A program made the translations under genes and the position numbers. A stretch of 27,895 nt of DNA. Origin: Gammaproteobacteria bacterium. GTDB lineage: Bacteria; Pseudomonadota; Gammaproteobacteria; PS1; Pseudothioglobaceae. Positions 16,445 to 24,328 of the stretch are shown here, piece by piece (positions within the stretch are counted from its first letter, which is position 1; every line of letters begins with the position of its first letter). The DNA is taken from NCBI GenBank assembly GCA_029941485.1, contig JAPYOZ010000005.1, positions 1-27,895 on the forward strand, read 5' to 3'. The notes under the pieces are model-generated. The model searched no databases. It was not told the origin of the DNA and worked only from the letters and a program-made list of their open reading frames with translations.

Positions 16445-17801
16445 CGGTAAGTTGTGTAATGATTGAGCTTCCTATTTTAACGGTACTTTTAGATAATAAA
16501 ACCTGATTATTATCAGTACTGGTAATGCTGTAACCACGTGATAAAGTATTGAGCGGTGATAGGTGGTTAAGCCCACTAATTTGGGAAGAGAGTTGGTTTA
16601 TTTGCATCTCAACGAGTGCATTGATGGATTTTTTTAATCGTTCATTCAGAGCGTGTAGTGTGTTGTTATTTTGATTAATAAGACGATGAATTTGTTGCGC
16701 TAGATGATATTTTGAAAGTGCATTTATTTCTTTTTTATGTTGGATACTGGCAATGGGAGAGTGTTGTTTTAATTGCTCAAACAACGTTATGAGTTTGCCT
16801 TGGTTTAAGCTAATGACGGTTTTGGTTTGATAATTTAAACGAGAACTAAGAGAATCCAGTTGTTGTGAAAACAAATGAAGTTGTCTACTTGGGGTGGGTA
16901 TTCTTGACTTTAGTTGGCTAAACTTGTGTTGGCATATCTCTAATATCTGATTACTAAGTTGATGAAGTTGCGCATAAAGTTTATTGGCATTCGAAAGTAG
17001 CTCTAGTCGGTCAGGAGCAACTATCATCGCAGCGGCACTAGGCGTGGGCGCACGTACATCACTCACAAAATCAGCAATGGTTGTATCGGTTTCATGACCA
17101 ACAGCGCTGATAATAGGGGTCTTGGTATTAAATATAGCTCTGACTAGTGCTTCTTCATTAAAAGCCCATAAATCTTCTAGCGAGCCACCTCCTCTAGCAA
17201 TAATCATCACATCACATCGGTTTGATTGATCAGCAGCTTCTATGGCTTGCGCTAATTTCTGTGCTGATCCTTCCCCTTGCACTGCACAATCAAATAACAA
17301 GATGTTGGCAAATGGATAACGTTTATTCAATATTTTAATAATATCCCTAATGACAGCGCCATTCGATGAAGAAATAACACCAATAGTGCTAACCTCTGAA
17401 GGGAGTGGTTTTTTATGGATCGTATCGAACAATCCCTCATCTTTAAGTTGGTTTTTAAGTTGTTCAAAAGCCAACTGGAGGTTGCCGACACCCACAGGTT
17501 CGATGTGCTGAATGATGATTTGAAAATCACCACGCGCTTCATATAGAGTTGGTGCAGCACGCACTAAAACTTCCATTCCATTTTCTGGGTTGAATTTAAT
17601 ATTGCGTTGGTTTAAACGAAATAAGGCGCAACGAATTTGCCCGCGATTATCTTTAAGTGAAAAATACCAATGTCCAGAGGCGGGGCGAGATAAATTAGAA
17701 ATCTCTCCTTGTAGCCAACAAGTTGGGATGTTGTTTTCAATGGTTTTATTGCACAGTGATAAAAAATCAGATACTGTGTAAACTTCATCAATGTTAAACA
17801 T
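16401..17801 (-). CDS. xseA: Exodeoxyribonuclease VII large subunit
   Basis: Catalytic subunit of exonuclease VII, which degrades single-stranded DNA in both directions. The 466 residues begin with the OB-fold (CWLQGEISNLSRPASGHWYFSLKDNRGQIRCALF, about 28-61). The catalytic region includes IGVISSSNGAVIRDII, IIARGGGSLEDLWAFNEE, SAVGHETDTTIADFVSDVRAPTPSAAA, and a long coiled-coil C-terminal half. The ending LSRGYSITS is typical. The start is ATG 17801, one base after the smr stop. xseB is not adjacent. Confidence 0.95.
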   Translation of the reverse strand: MFNIDEVYTVSDFLSLCNKTIENNIPTCWLQGEISNLSRPASGHWYFSLKDNRGQIRCALFRLNQRNIKFNPENGMEVLVRAAPTLYEARGDFQIIIQHIEPVGVGNLQLAFEQLKNQLKDEGLFDTIHKKPLPSEVSTIGVISSSNGAVIRDIIKILNKRYPFANILLFDCAVQGEGSAQKLAQAIEAADQSNRCDVMIIARGGGSLEDLWAFNEEALVRAIFNTKTPIISAVGHETDTTIADFVSDVRAPTPSAAAMIVAPDRLELLSNANKLYAQLHQLSNQILEICQHKFSQLKSRIPTPSRQLHLFSQQLDSLSSRLNYQTKTVISLNQGKLITLFEQLKQHSPIASIQHKKEINALSKYHLAQQIHRLINQNNNTLHALNERLKKSINALVEMQINQLSSQISGLNHLSPLNTLSRGYSITSTDNNQVLLSKSTVKIGSSIITQLTDGKIYSKVNKIENN

Positions 17802-17802
17802 A

Positions 17803-18291
17803 TTAGTTTTGTTTTAGTAGGACGAATACCGCACCGGTACCACCGTCTTTATCAGGGCAAGAGTTAAATGCTAATACTTGTGGGTGTTGGCTTAAAAAGT
17901 TAACAACTTGGGTTTTTAAAATACTCATGCCATTTTCAGAATGGTAACCCTTGCCGTGAATGATTTGAATAAAAGAATCGAATTGGTGGTGGTACATAAA
18001 GGTTGACAACGACTCACAAGCTTCCACAACAGTTTGGCCATGTAAATCTAAAACCGGCATAGTGTCAAGATTACCTTGTTTCATTTTTTTGATGACCTTG
18101 GTTGAAACCCCATTTTTTGAATAGCTAACAATCTCAGAGCCTTCAAGATTAGCATCAACAATATAACTGTATGCAGTGAATGCCGGTTTTTTTAAGGCAT
18201 TATTTTTACGAATACTATCTTTATCAATCGGTGCGTTGGCATCAACCGTTGATCTGAATAGCTGTTTGTCTTCGTCGTTAATCTGTTTCAT
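17803..18291 (-). CDS. Smr domain protein
   Basis: Small protein with a C-terminal Smr (small MutS-related) domain, a fold with endonuclease activity in several bacteria; some gammaproteobacterial members act on stalled ribosomes or mRNA. The 162 residues have a basic, unstructured N-terminal half, then LDLHG (81-85), IIHGKGYHSENG (110-121) and GGTGAVFVLL at the end. The domain resembles E. coli SmrA/SmrB, but I cannot tell which. It is one base ahead of xseA. Its own promoter appears to sit on the rpsT terminator. Confidence 0.88.
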   Translation of the reverse strand: MKQINDEDKQLFRSTVDANAPIDKDSIRKNNALKKPAFTAYSYIVDANLEGSEIVSYSKNGVSTKVIKKMKQGNLDTMPVLDLHGQTVVEACESLSTFMYHHQFDSFIQIIHGKGYHSENGMSILKTQVVNFLSQHPQVLAFNSCPDKDGGTGAVFVLLKQN

Positions 18292-18299
18292 ACAAGCAT

Positions 18300-18325
18300 A
18301 AAAAAAGCCCTCAAAAGAGGGCTTT
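18300..18325 (-). terminator. Intrinsic terminator of rpsT
   Basis: On the minus strand, AAAGCCCTC, a TTTT loop and GAGGGCTTT are followed by a run of T, starting 25 bases after the rpsT stop. The GC core is a perfect six-pair stem with A:T extension. A classical rho-independent terminator. Confidence 0.9.
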
Positions 18326-18334
18326 ATTATAGCA
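18326..18334 (-). promoter_or_regulatory. Extended -10 promoter for smr-xseA, abutting terminator
   Basis: The minus strand reads TGCTATAAT directly before the rpsT terminator stem. Transcription would begin near 18319, past most of the first stem arm, so the new transcript would not form the terminator hairpin. The smr ATG is about 28 bases further on. No good -35 is seen. Confidence 0.45.
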
Positions 18335-18350
18335 ATGTAAACGTTTTAGT

Positions 18351-18611
18351 TTATAGTGCTTTAATCTGTGTGTTAAGGCGAGATTTCTTTCTAGCTGCTT
18401 GGTTTTTATTCATTAAACCTTTACTAACTGACTGGTCAATCATCTTTTGCATTGCACCAAAACCACCTTGAGCTTCTTTTTTATTACCAGCTTCAAGTGC
18501 GTAAGTTACTTTTTTAATAAAAGTACGAACTTTTGCACGAATTTGAGAATTGTGTTGGTTGCGTTTAATTGCCTGTCTTGCGCGTTTTTTAGAGCCTGCT
18601 GAATTAGCCAT
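18351..18611 (-). CDS. rpsT: 30S ribosomal protein S20
   Basis: Primary 16S rRNA-binding protein of the small subunit. The true start is ATG 18611, giving 86 residues that begin MANSAGSKKRARQ, the conserved S20 N-terminus. An in-frame ATG at 18644 would add 11 hydrophobic residues, foreign to S20, and lies close to the expected transcription start. The sequence is helical and strongly basic, as expected. It has its own promoter and a strong terminator, so it is a single-gene unit, as in many gammaproteobacteria. Confidence 0.97.
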   Translation of the reverse strand: MANSAGSKKRARQAIKRNQHNSQIRAKVRTFIKKVTYALEAGNKKEAQGGFGAMQKMIDQSVSKGLMNKNQAARKKSRLNTQIKAL

Positions 18612-18645
18612 ATTTAAAAAAATTAGAATAAGTAAAAAAGGCATT

Positions 18646-18651
18646 ATTATA
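18646..18651 (-). promoter_or_regulatory. rpsT promoter -10
   Basis: Perfect TATAAT on the minus strand about 35 bases before the rpsT ATG, in the 73-base gap after hflD. The -35 is weak: TTTCAT at a 20-base spacer is the closest. Placement and the isolated terminator support it. Confidence 0.5.
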
Positions 18652-18684
18652 CCTTAATACAAATATAGAGTATGAAATAAAGTA

Positions 18685-19290
18685 TTAAAAGTTCATGGAA
18701 TCTACAAATTTTAATGTCTTTTTCTTATTAAGTAGCAGTTGCCATGTTCTACCACCTTGTGACTTCCATAAAGAGACCGCCCTAATGCCTGCTAGTAGTA
18801 GTGCTCTAATGTGATTAGCAGTATGCCGGTTAGATAAATAAATTTGCTCACCACTCACCATAATTCTTGGGTTGAGTTCACCCAAAGTTGTTTTATAAAG
18901 CTCAGCCAAACGCGCTAGAGAATTAGAGTGAGAAATTTCAAAAAAATCTTGATCTTTAATTTTGCTAATTTCATTGGTAATCTTAGTCAAAAGATTTTGG
19001 TCTTTCATGAGTTTTTTCTCTAAATTAATTAAAGCCAGCGCATAAAAAACAATATTTTGCATGCTTTTAGACTTTTTTCCAAAGGCTACCTTGAGTGCAT
19101 TTAAACCAGTTGATAAGTCTTTTGGTGAACCAAAGACTTCTTCCACATTGGTACTGTTGGTAACAATACTTTGTAAACTGGCCTCATTACTTTGACTGTC
19201 GCAAGTACCTGTCGATGCAAGTTGGTCCACCAGAGTGGTTGTTTGTAATAAGCTGGCCAAGGCTAATGTTTGTTCTCTTAATTTATTCAT
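18685..19290 (-). CDS. hflD: HflD homologue, lysogenization regulator
   Basis: Peripheral inner-membrane protein; E. coli HflD binds lambda CII and affects lysogeny, while its ordinary cell role is unclear. The 201-residue helical protein matches HflD across its length: TLALASLLQTTTLVDQLASTG at the N-terminus, FGSPKDLSTGLNAL, LINLEKKLMKD and the C-terminal VRALLLAGIRA-like motif (here IRALLLAGIRAVSLWKSQGG). ATG 19290 is chosen over an upstream in-frame alternative because it overlaps the mnmA stop by 8 bases. The mnmA-hflD pairing is conserved in gammaproteobacteria; purB, the usual next gene, is absent. Confidence 0.9.
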   Translation of the reverse strand: MNKLREQTLALASLLQTTTLVDQLASTGTCDSQSNEASLQSIVTNSTNVEEVFGSPKDLSTGLNALKVAFGKKSKSMQNIVFYALALINLEKKLMKDQNLLTKITNEISKIKDQDFFEISHSNSLARLAELYKTTLGELNPRIMVSGEQIYLSNRHTANHIRALLLAGIRAVSLWKSQGGRTWQLLLNKKKTLKFVDSMNF

Positions 19291-20386
19291 TACTTCTTTG
19301 TTCGATAATCCCACCACCTAAGCAAGTGTCATCGTTATAAAAAACAATGGATTGTCCGGGGGTAATGGCGCGTTGAGGTTGTTTAAAAATTACCTTTAAG
19401 CATTTGTCATTACCTTGGTTAATCACACAAGCTTGTGATTGTTGACGATACCTTATTTTTGCATGACATGCCAGTGGTAATTTTGGGGGATTGTTAATCC
19501 AATGGATATTATTAGTATTTAGTACATTATGGTAAAGAAGCGGATGGTCGCCTTGCACAACTACTAACTCATTGCTATCAATACGTTTATCAGCTACAAA
19601 CCAAGGCTCACCTGAATGACCAAAGCCGCCACCAATTTCTAAGCCTTTTCGCTGACCAATGGTATAAAAAGCCAGACCATCGTGGTGTTTGATGAATTTC
19701 CCATCTTGATCAATAATATCCCCTTGTTTTTTCGGCAAATAAGTTTGTAAAAATTCAGAAAAATTACGTTCGCCAATAAAGCAAATTCCAGTTGAGTCTT
19801 TTTTATCAGCAGTAATTAGATTATGCTTTGTAGCGATTTCACGTACTTTTGATTTAGTAATATTGCCCAGTGGGAACAAACTTTTTGAAAGTTGTTGTTG
19901 GTTCAGTAAATATAGAAAATAGCTTTGATCTTTAGTATCGTCCAAACCAGTTTTAAGGTTATACATCTTATCTTTTTCATCAATACGAGAGTAATGGCCA
20001 GTGGCAATTTTGTCAGCACCGAGCGATAGCGCATGTTCAAGAAAGACTTTAAACTTAATTTTTTGATTGCACAAGACATCAGGATTCGGTGTTCGACCTT
20101 TTTTGTGTTCTTGTAAAAAGTGATCAAATACATCGTCCCAATAGTCAGCTGAAAAGTTAATAGTATGGAGCTTAACACCCAGTTTATCCGCTACTTTTTG
20201 TGCATCTGAAAGGTCTTGCTCTGCGGTGCAAACACCGTCAGTGTCGTCCTCTTCCCAGTTTTTCATAAACAAAGCTTCTACCTCAAAGCCTTGTTCTAAA
20301 AGCAATAGAGTAGCAACAGAGGAGTCCACACCCCCTGATAAGCCAACAATGATCTTGGTTTGTTTGTTAGGACTCAAATTGCTCAT
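19283..20386 (-). CDS. mnmA: tRNA-specific 2-thiouridylase
   Basis: Adds sulfur to U34 of tRNA-Lys, -Glu and -Gln, taking it from the TusE relay or a persulfide donor, with ATP. It is 367 residues. The PP-loop GLSGGVDSS (15-23), the catalytic Cys106 in NPDVLCNQKIKF and the persulfide Cys202 in STGICFIGE are all present. ATG 20386 is preferred to a TTG four codons earlier; it overlaps the end of phoH by 20 bases. It joins phoH, mnmA and hflD into one unit. Two further tRNA-modifying enzymes, miaA and miaB, are in the window. Confidence 0.96.
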   Translation of the reverse strand: MSNLSPNKQTKIIVGLSGGVDSSVATLLLLEQGFEVEALFMKNWEEDDTDGVCTAEQDLSDAQKVADKLGVKLHTINFSADYWDDVFDHFLQEHKKGRTPNPDVLCNQKIKFKVFLEHALSLGADKIATGHYSRIDEKDKMYNLKTGLDDTKDQSYFLYLLNQQQLSKSLFPLGNITKSKVREIATKHNLITADKKDSTGICFIGERNFSEFLQTYLPKKQGDIIDQDGKFIKHHDGLAFYTIGQRKGLEIGGGFGHSGEPWFVADKRIDSNELVVVQGDHPLLYHNVLNTNNIHWINNPPKLPLACHAKIRYRQQSQACVINQGNDKCLKVIFKQPQRAITPGQSIVFYNDDTCLGGGIIEQRSNE

Positions 20387-21287
20387 AAGCCAAAACAATG
20401 CGTTGTACTAATTTGTGTCGAACCACATCTTTTGACTCAAAATGACAAAATGAAATTTGATCTTCATCTGTGAGTACTTTCATGGCGTGAAGCAGTCCAG
20501 ACTGATTTGGTCGTGCCAAGTCAATCTGGGTGATATCACCAGTAATCACCATTTTTGAGCCAAAACCCATTCGCGTTAAAAACATCTTCATTTGTTCGAT
20601 GGTGGTGTTTTGTGCTTCGTCTAAGATGATAAAAGATTCATTAAGCGTTCGACCACGCATAAAGGCCAGTGGCGCCACTTCAATCACATTTTTATCTAAT
20701 AATTTAGTAACCTTATCAAAGCCAAGCATCTCGTATAAAGCATCATAAATAGGGCGCAAGTAAGGGTCGACTTTTTCAGTTAGATCACCCGGTAAAAAAC
20801 CCAACTTTTCGCCAGCCTCTACTGCAGGCCTTACTAAGACAATACGGCGCACATCAGAGTGTTCCAAGGCTTCTACGGCACGAGCCACAGCTAGGTAAGT
20901 TTTACCAGTGCCAGCCGGCCCAATACCAAAGGTACAGTCTTTATCAGTAATGGCTTTAACGTAGTGCTGTTGATTGGCACTACGTACGTGAATTATTTTA
21001 CGTCGTGTTTTAATATTAACGGTCTGGCTTGGCAGGTCATCCTGTGTTCGAGCTTTGATGTACATTTCTAAATCATTAATATCGATGGTTTGTTTTTCAG
21101 ACAGAGACAGTAAATCTTCTAATACTTGCACACCTATTGATGCGCTATCACCTGTAATGGTAAAGTCAGCACCTTTGTTATCAATAACAATATCAAGGCT
21201 TTTAGCAATGATTTCTAAGTGCCTATCTAATGGGCCACAAATATTACCCAGTTGTTCTAAATTGTCGATTTCTAAGGTTAGATTCAT
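20367..21287 (-). CDS. PhoH-like ATPase (YbeZ type)
   Basis: Cytosolic PhoH-family ATPase of the YbeZ kind, thought to work with the endoribonuclease YbeY in rRNA or mRNA processing. The 306 residues carry an N-terminal domain (about 1-80), Walker A GPAGTGKT (123-130), the RPAVEAGEKLGFLPGDL motif (153-169) and Walker B ILDEAQN (221-227). In most gammaproteobacteria the order is miaB-phoH-ybeY; here phoH leads directly into mnmA and no ybeY is adjacent, while miaB is 1.7 kb away in another unit. Divergent from the copper operon. Confidence 0.92.
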   Translation of the reverse strand: MNLTLEIDNLEQLGNICGPLDRHLEIIAKSLDIVIDNKGADFTITGDSASIGVQVLEDLLSLSEKQTIDINDLEMYIKARTQDDLPSQTVNIKTRRKIIHVRSANQQHYVKAITDKDCTFGIGPAGTGKTYLAVARAVEALEHSDVRRIVLVRPAVEAGEKLGFLPGDLTEKVDPYLRPIYDALYEMLGFDKVTKLLDKNVIEVAPLAFMRGRTLNESFIILDEAQNTTIEQMKMFLTRMGFGSKMVITGDITQIDLARPNQSGLLHAMKVLTDEDQISFCHFESKDVVRHKLVQRIVLAYEQFES

Positions 21288-21303
21288 AGGTGATATTTTA
21301 TCA

Positions 21304-21344
21304 TCGACCTTAATTATGAAACTAGATATAATATTTTGTATAAT
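21304..21344 (+). promoter_or_regulatory. Promoter of copper-delivery operon
   Basis: TCGACC (21304-21309), a 17-base spacer and a perfect TATAAT (21327-21332). A second perfect TATAAT at 21339-21344 has only a poor -35. Either would give a leader of 20-35 bases before the ATG at 21368. No palindromic copper-regulator operator is evident. Confidence 0.5.
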
Positions 21345-21367
21345 TTTTTAAACAGCACACAATATTT

Positions 21368-21874
21368 ATGACGATTCAAAACCTTTTTTCTTTGAAATAT
21401 ATTGCTATATTGTTTGTTTCATTAGTGATATCGAATTTGACTTTTGCAATGGAGCACAACCACTCTATGCATCATCAATCTACAAGTTTAGAGGTGCACA
21501 ATCCGTGGGTTAGATCAGCACCGCCTAATGCTCCGATGTTAGGCGCATTTATGCAGATTAAAAATAATACTAATAATACAATTAAATTATTATCTGCACA
21601 GGCAAAAGGATATCAGCGCGTAGAATTGCATAGAACACTTAACCATGGCGGCATGATGAAAATGCTAAAGCAAGATTTTATGCCGATTGAGGCCAATAAC
21701 AACTTGCATCTAAAACCAGGTAGTTGGCATATTATGTTGATTGAACCAGGGTCAGTGCCTGAAGAGGGTGATATGGTCATGATTAAACTAACATTTGACA
21801 ATGGCTTTACACAAACCATTCGTGCTATTGTTAGGAAAGGAAAAATGATGATGAACCATCATCATGCACACTAA
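21368..21874 (+). CDS. Periplasmic copper chaperone PCu(A)C
   Basis: Periplasmic Cu(I) chaperone that delivers copper to the CuA site of cytochrome c oxidase, often through SCO. The 168 residues have a signal peptide ending near residue 27 (TFA-MEH). The family motif HX10MX21HXM is exact: H88, M99, H121, M123. An extra His/Met-rich segment follows the cleavage site (MEHNHSMHHQ) and the C-terminus ends in MMMNHHHAH, so more copper may be held. No clear ribosome binding site is visible. Its stop overlaps the SCO start by one base (TAATG). Confidence 0.93.
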   Translation: MTIQNLFSLKYIAILFVSLVISNLTFAMEHNHSMHHQSTSLEVHNPWVRSAPPNAPMLGAFMQIKNNTNNTIKLLSAQAKGYQRVELHRTLNHGGMMKMLKQDFMPIEANNNLHLKPGSWHIMLIEPGSVPEEGDMVMIKLTFDNGFTQTIRAIVRKGKMMMNHHHAH

Positions 21875-22548
21875 TGTCTAAATCTACATTATTAATCACT
21901 GTTGCTTTTATTGTTTCAATAGGGGTTTCAGTGTTTTCTGTTAACACAGATACTGATTATGGTGCTTTAAAAAAACAACTTAAAGTCTCTCATATTTTGC
22001 ATAAACCGGATAAAAAGTTACCTGATTTTGCATTAATCGATCACAATGAACAACCATACAATAACGCTCATTTAAAAGACCAATGGACGTTATTAACTTT
22101 TATCTATACACATTGTCCAGATGTCTGCCCGACAGTGTTGATGGATATGGCATCGATAAAAATGGGTTTGGAAAGTGCCGAGTTGAAGGTGATACCTGAG
22201 CTTGTTGCCATTACTTTTGACCCTAAAAGAGATACGCCTAAAGTACTCAAAACTTATGTGACGCATTTTGACAAAGATTTTATCGGTATTTCTGGTGATC
22301 AAGCTCAAATTGATCAGTTGATTAAACCATTTGGCACATACTACGAACGTTTAATTGAAGTGAACGGAGAGAGCATTATTATTCCAAATGGAACTAAGTT
22401 ACCTGAAGGCGTTAAAAACTATTCAATTAACCACACAGCATGGATGTATTTACTCTCACCTGATGGTCAAATTTTTGCAGGCTTTCCAACGCCACACAAA
22501 CCAAACGCCATTGCCAAAGATATTGAGCTAATAATTAATAACTATTGA
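21874..22548 (+). CDS. SCO1/SenC family copper protein
   Basis: Thioredoxin-fold protein anchored in the inner membrane and facing the periplasm, needed for metallation or thiol reduction of the CuA centre of cytochrome c oxidase. It is 224 residues. An N-terminal anchor (about 5-23) is followed by the copper-binding CPDVC (C81 and C85) and the distal ligand H187 in NHTAW. The ITFDPKRDTP motif (113-122) is typical. It follows the PCu(A)C gene with a one-base overlap and overlaps the next gene by 4 bases. No oxidase genes are in the window. Confidence 0.94.
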   Translation: MSKSTLLITVAFIVSIGVSVFSVNTDTDYGALKKQLKVSHILHKPDKKLPDFALIDHNEQPYNNAHLKDQWTLLTFIYTHCPDVCPTVLMDMASIKMGLESAELKVIPELVAITFDPKRDTPKVLKTYVTHFDKDFIGISGDQAQIDQLIKPFGTYYERLIEVNGESIIIPNGTKLPEGVKNYSINHTAWMYLLSPDGQIFAGFPTPHKPNAIAKDIELIINNY

Positions 22549-23006
22549 ATAATAAAGCGTTAACTTTTGTTGCAACGATTTCAATTTTATTAATTGTTTT
22601 TGGTTATTGGTATCAAAGTTTTTTGCAAGATAGAATCCAGCGCGTTATTAATGTCACAGATTGCCAAATTAACAAAACATCTTGCAGAGTAAAAATAGAT
22701 GACGTTGCATTTTTAACATTGAGTATTCTTCCAATTGGCATCCCACAAACTCAAGCACTTGATATTGATGTTGAATTAGAAGGATTTGATGCAAATCGAA
22801 TTTCAGTTAATTTTGAAGGCATTGAAATTGATCACAATTTGCTACCTTATTCGTTAGATAAACAGGATCCTTATCATTTTTCAGGCAAAGGATTTCTTTC
22901 TATTTGTTCACTTAGGAAAATGCACTGGCTTGCTAATATTATTATTAATAGCGATGATGCAGTGCTGCTTAAAGTTTCCTTTCCTTTTGAAACGATTCAG
23001 AATTAA
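22545..23006 (+). CDS. Small membrane-anchored protein of the SCO operon, unknown
   Basis: Family not recognised. The 153 residues have one N-terminal hydrophobic segment (about 5-23), likely an anchor or signal, then a beta-rich region. Three cysteines (C40, C47 and C121) and two histidines in the exported part could bind metal or form a disulfide. The start is TTG in a TTGA 4-base overlap with the SCO stop; there is no other start before Met126, so coupling to SCO is likely. The position suggests a part in oxidase or copper assembly, but that is inference. The end overlaps miaB by 4 bases. Confidence 0.75.
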   Translation: MNNKALTFVATISILLIVFGYWYQSFLQDRIQRVINVTDCQINKTSCRVKIDDVAFLTLSILPIGIPQTQALDIDVELEGFDANRISVNFEGIEIDHNLLPYSLDKQDPYHFSGKGFLSICSLRKMHWLANIIINSDDAVLLKVSFPFETIQN

Positions 23007-24328
23007 TCTATTAATACACCAATTAATGAATTACCACGTGCATCGGTAATCTCTACATTGACAATTTGTCCAATCAAAGACTCGTCACCTTTAAAGTGCG
23101 TGTTACGCATGTTTTCAGTTTTACCAAACATGTTGTTGTCTTTTCTGGCTTTATTTTCAACCAAGACTTTTTGCACGCTGCCGATCATTGATTTTGAAAT
23201 CACTTCAGTAGATTCATCGATGGTTTTTTGCACTAAAGTCAGACGATCTTTTTTAACTTGTAGTTCCACATCATCTGGGTAGCTTGCCGCTGGTGTGCCA
23301 GGGCGTGCCGAGTAGATAAAACTAAAAGACTTGTCAAAAGTAATATCATTAATAAGGCTCATGGTATTTTCAAAATCTTGATCAGTTTCACCAGGAAAGC
23401 CAATAATAAAGTCACTAGAGATTGAAATATCTGGGCGAATTGCACGCAAACGTCTGATTTTTGATTTGTATTCAAGGGTGGTATGACCACGTTTCATCAA
23501 GGTCAAAATTTTATCAGAGCCACTTTGAATCGGCAGATGTAAGTGTGATACTAGCTCAGGCACTTCAGCATACGCTTGGATTAAACTATCACTAAATTCA
23601 ACCGGGTGAGAAGTGGTATAGCGAATACGGTCAATACCATCAATTTGTGCCACAATGTTAATCAGTAGTGCTAAGTCGGCACTTTGATCGTCATCCATCA
23701 AACCTTGATAAGCATTCACGTTTTGACCTAAAAGATTCACCTCTCGAACACCTTGGTCTGCCAAGATTTGCACTTCTTTAATGACGTCGTTAAACGGGCG
23801 TGATACCTCTTCACCGCGAGTGTAAGGTACTACGCAAAAAGTGCAGTACTTAGAACAGCCTTCCATGATTGAAACAAAGGCGGTGACGCTGTTGGTTTTT
23901 GGCTTAGGAAGGTGGTCAAATTTTTCAATTTCTGGGAAAGAGACGTCAATACTTACTCGCTTATCACTTAAGACATTTTTTAACATATTAGGCAGTCTGT
24001 GTAAGGTTTGGGGACCAAATATCATGTCAACATAGGGTGCACGTTTTAAAATCAATTCCCCTTCTTGTGAAGCGACACAACCACCAACGCCGATCACTAA
24101 ATTAGGATTTTTGTCTTTGAGTTTGCGCCAGCGACCGAGTTGATGAAACAGTTTCTCCTGGGCTTTTTCTCGAATAGAGCAAGTGTTGAGTAAGAGTACA
24201 TCGGCATTATTAGCGCTGTCGGTTAATTCTAAACCGTGTGAATGTTTAAGCACGTCAACCATCTTATCAGAGTCGTACTCATTCATCTGACACCCGAAAG
24301 TGCGAATGTGTAGTTTAGATAATGGCAT
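23003..24328 (-). CDS. miaB: tRNA-2-methylthio-N6-dimethylallyladenosine synthase
   Basis: Radical SAM enzyme that adds the methylthio group at C2 of i6A37 in tRNA, following MiaA. The 441 residues show the N-terminal UPF0004 domain with cluster cysteines C13, C50 and C84, the radical SAM CxxxCxxC at C158, C162 and C165 (EGCSKYCTFC), and a C-terminal TRAM domain (about 375-440). ATG 24328 overlaps the mscS-type gene's stop by one base. It ends the glyQ-yqaA-nlpD-mscS-miaB run and meets the SCO operon tail to tail. Confidence 0.96.
   Translation of the reverse strand: MPLSKLHIRTFGCQMNEYDSDKMVDVLKHSHGLELTDSANNADVLLLNTCSIREKAQEKLFHQLGRWRKLKDKNPNLVIGVGGCVASQEGELILKRAPYVDMIFGPQTLHRLPNMLKNVLSDKRVSIDVSFPEIEKFDHLPKPKTNSVTAFVSIMEGCSKYCTFCVVPYTRGEEVSRPFNDVIKEVQILADQGVREVNLLGQNVNAYQGLMDDDQSADLALLINIVAQIDGIDRIRYTTSHPVEFSDSLIQAYAEVPELVSHLHLPIQSGSDKILTLMKRGHTTLEYKSKIRRLRAIRPDISISSDFIIGFPGETDQDFENTMSLINDITFDKSFSFIYSARPGTPAASYPDDVELQVKKDRLTLVQKTIDESTEVISKSMIGSVQKVLVENKARKDNNMFGKTENMRNTHFKGDESLIGQIVNVEITDARGNSLIGVLID

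Noticed and set aside
18612..18644. N-terminal extension of ribosomal protein S20
   Set aside because: The extra 11 hydrophobic residues are foreign to S20 and the ATG at 18644 is about at the expected transcription start.
21055..21351. 98-codon plus-strand frame over the start of phoH
   Set aside because: Mostly antisense to the phoH N-terminus and low in sequence character; the tail covers promoter elements.
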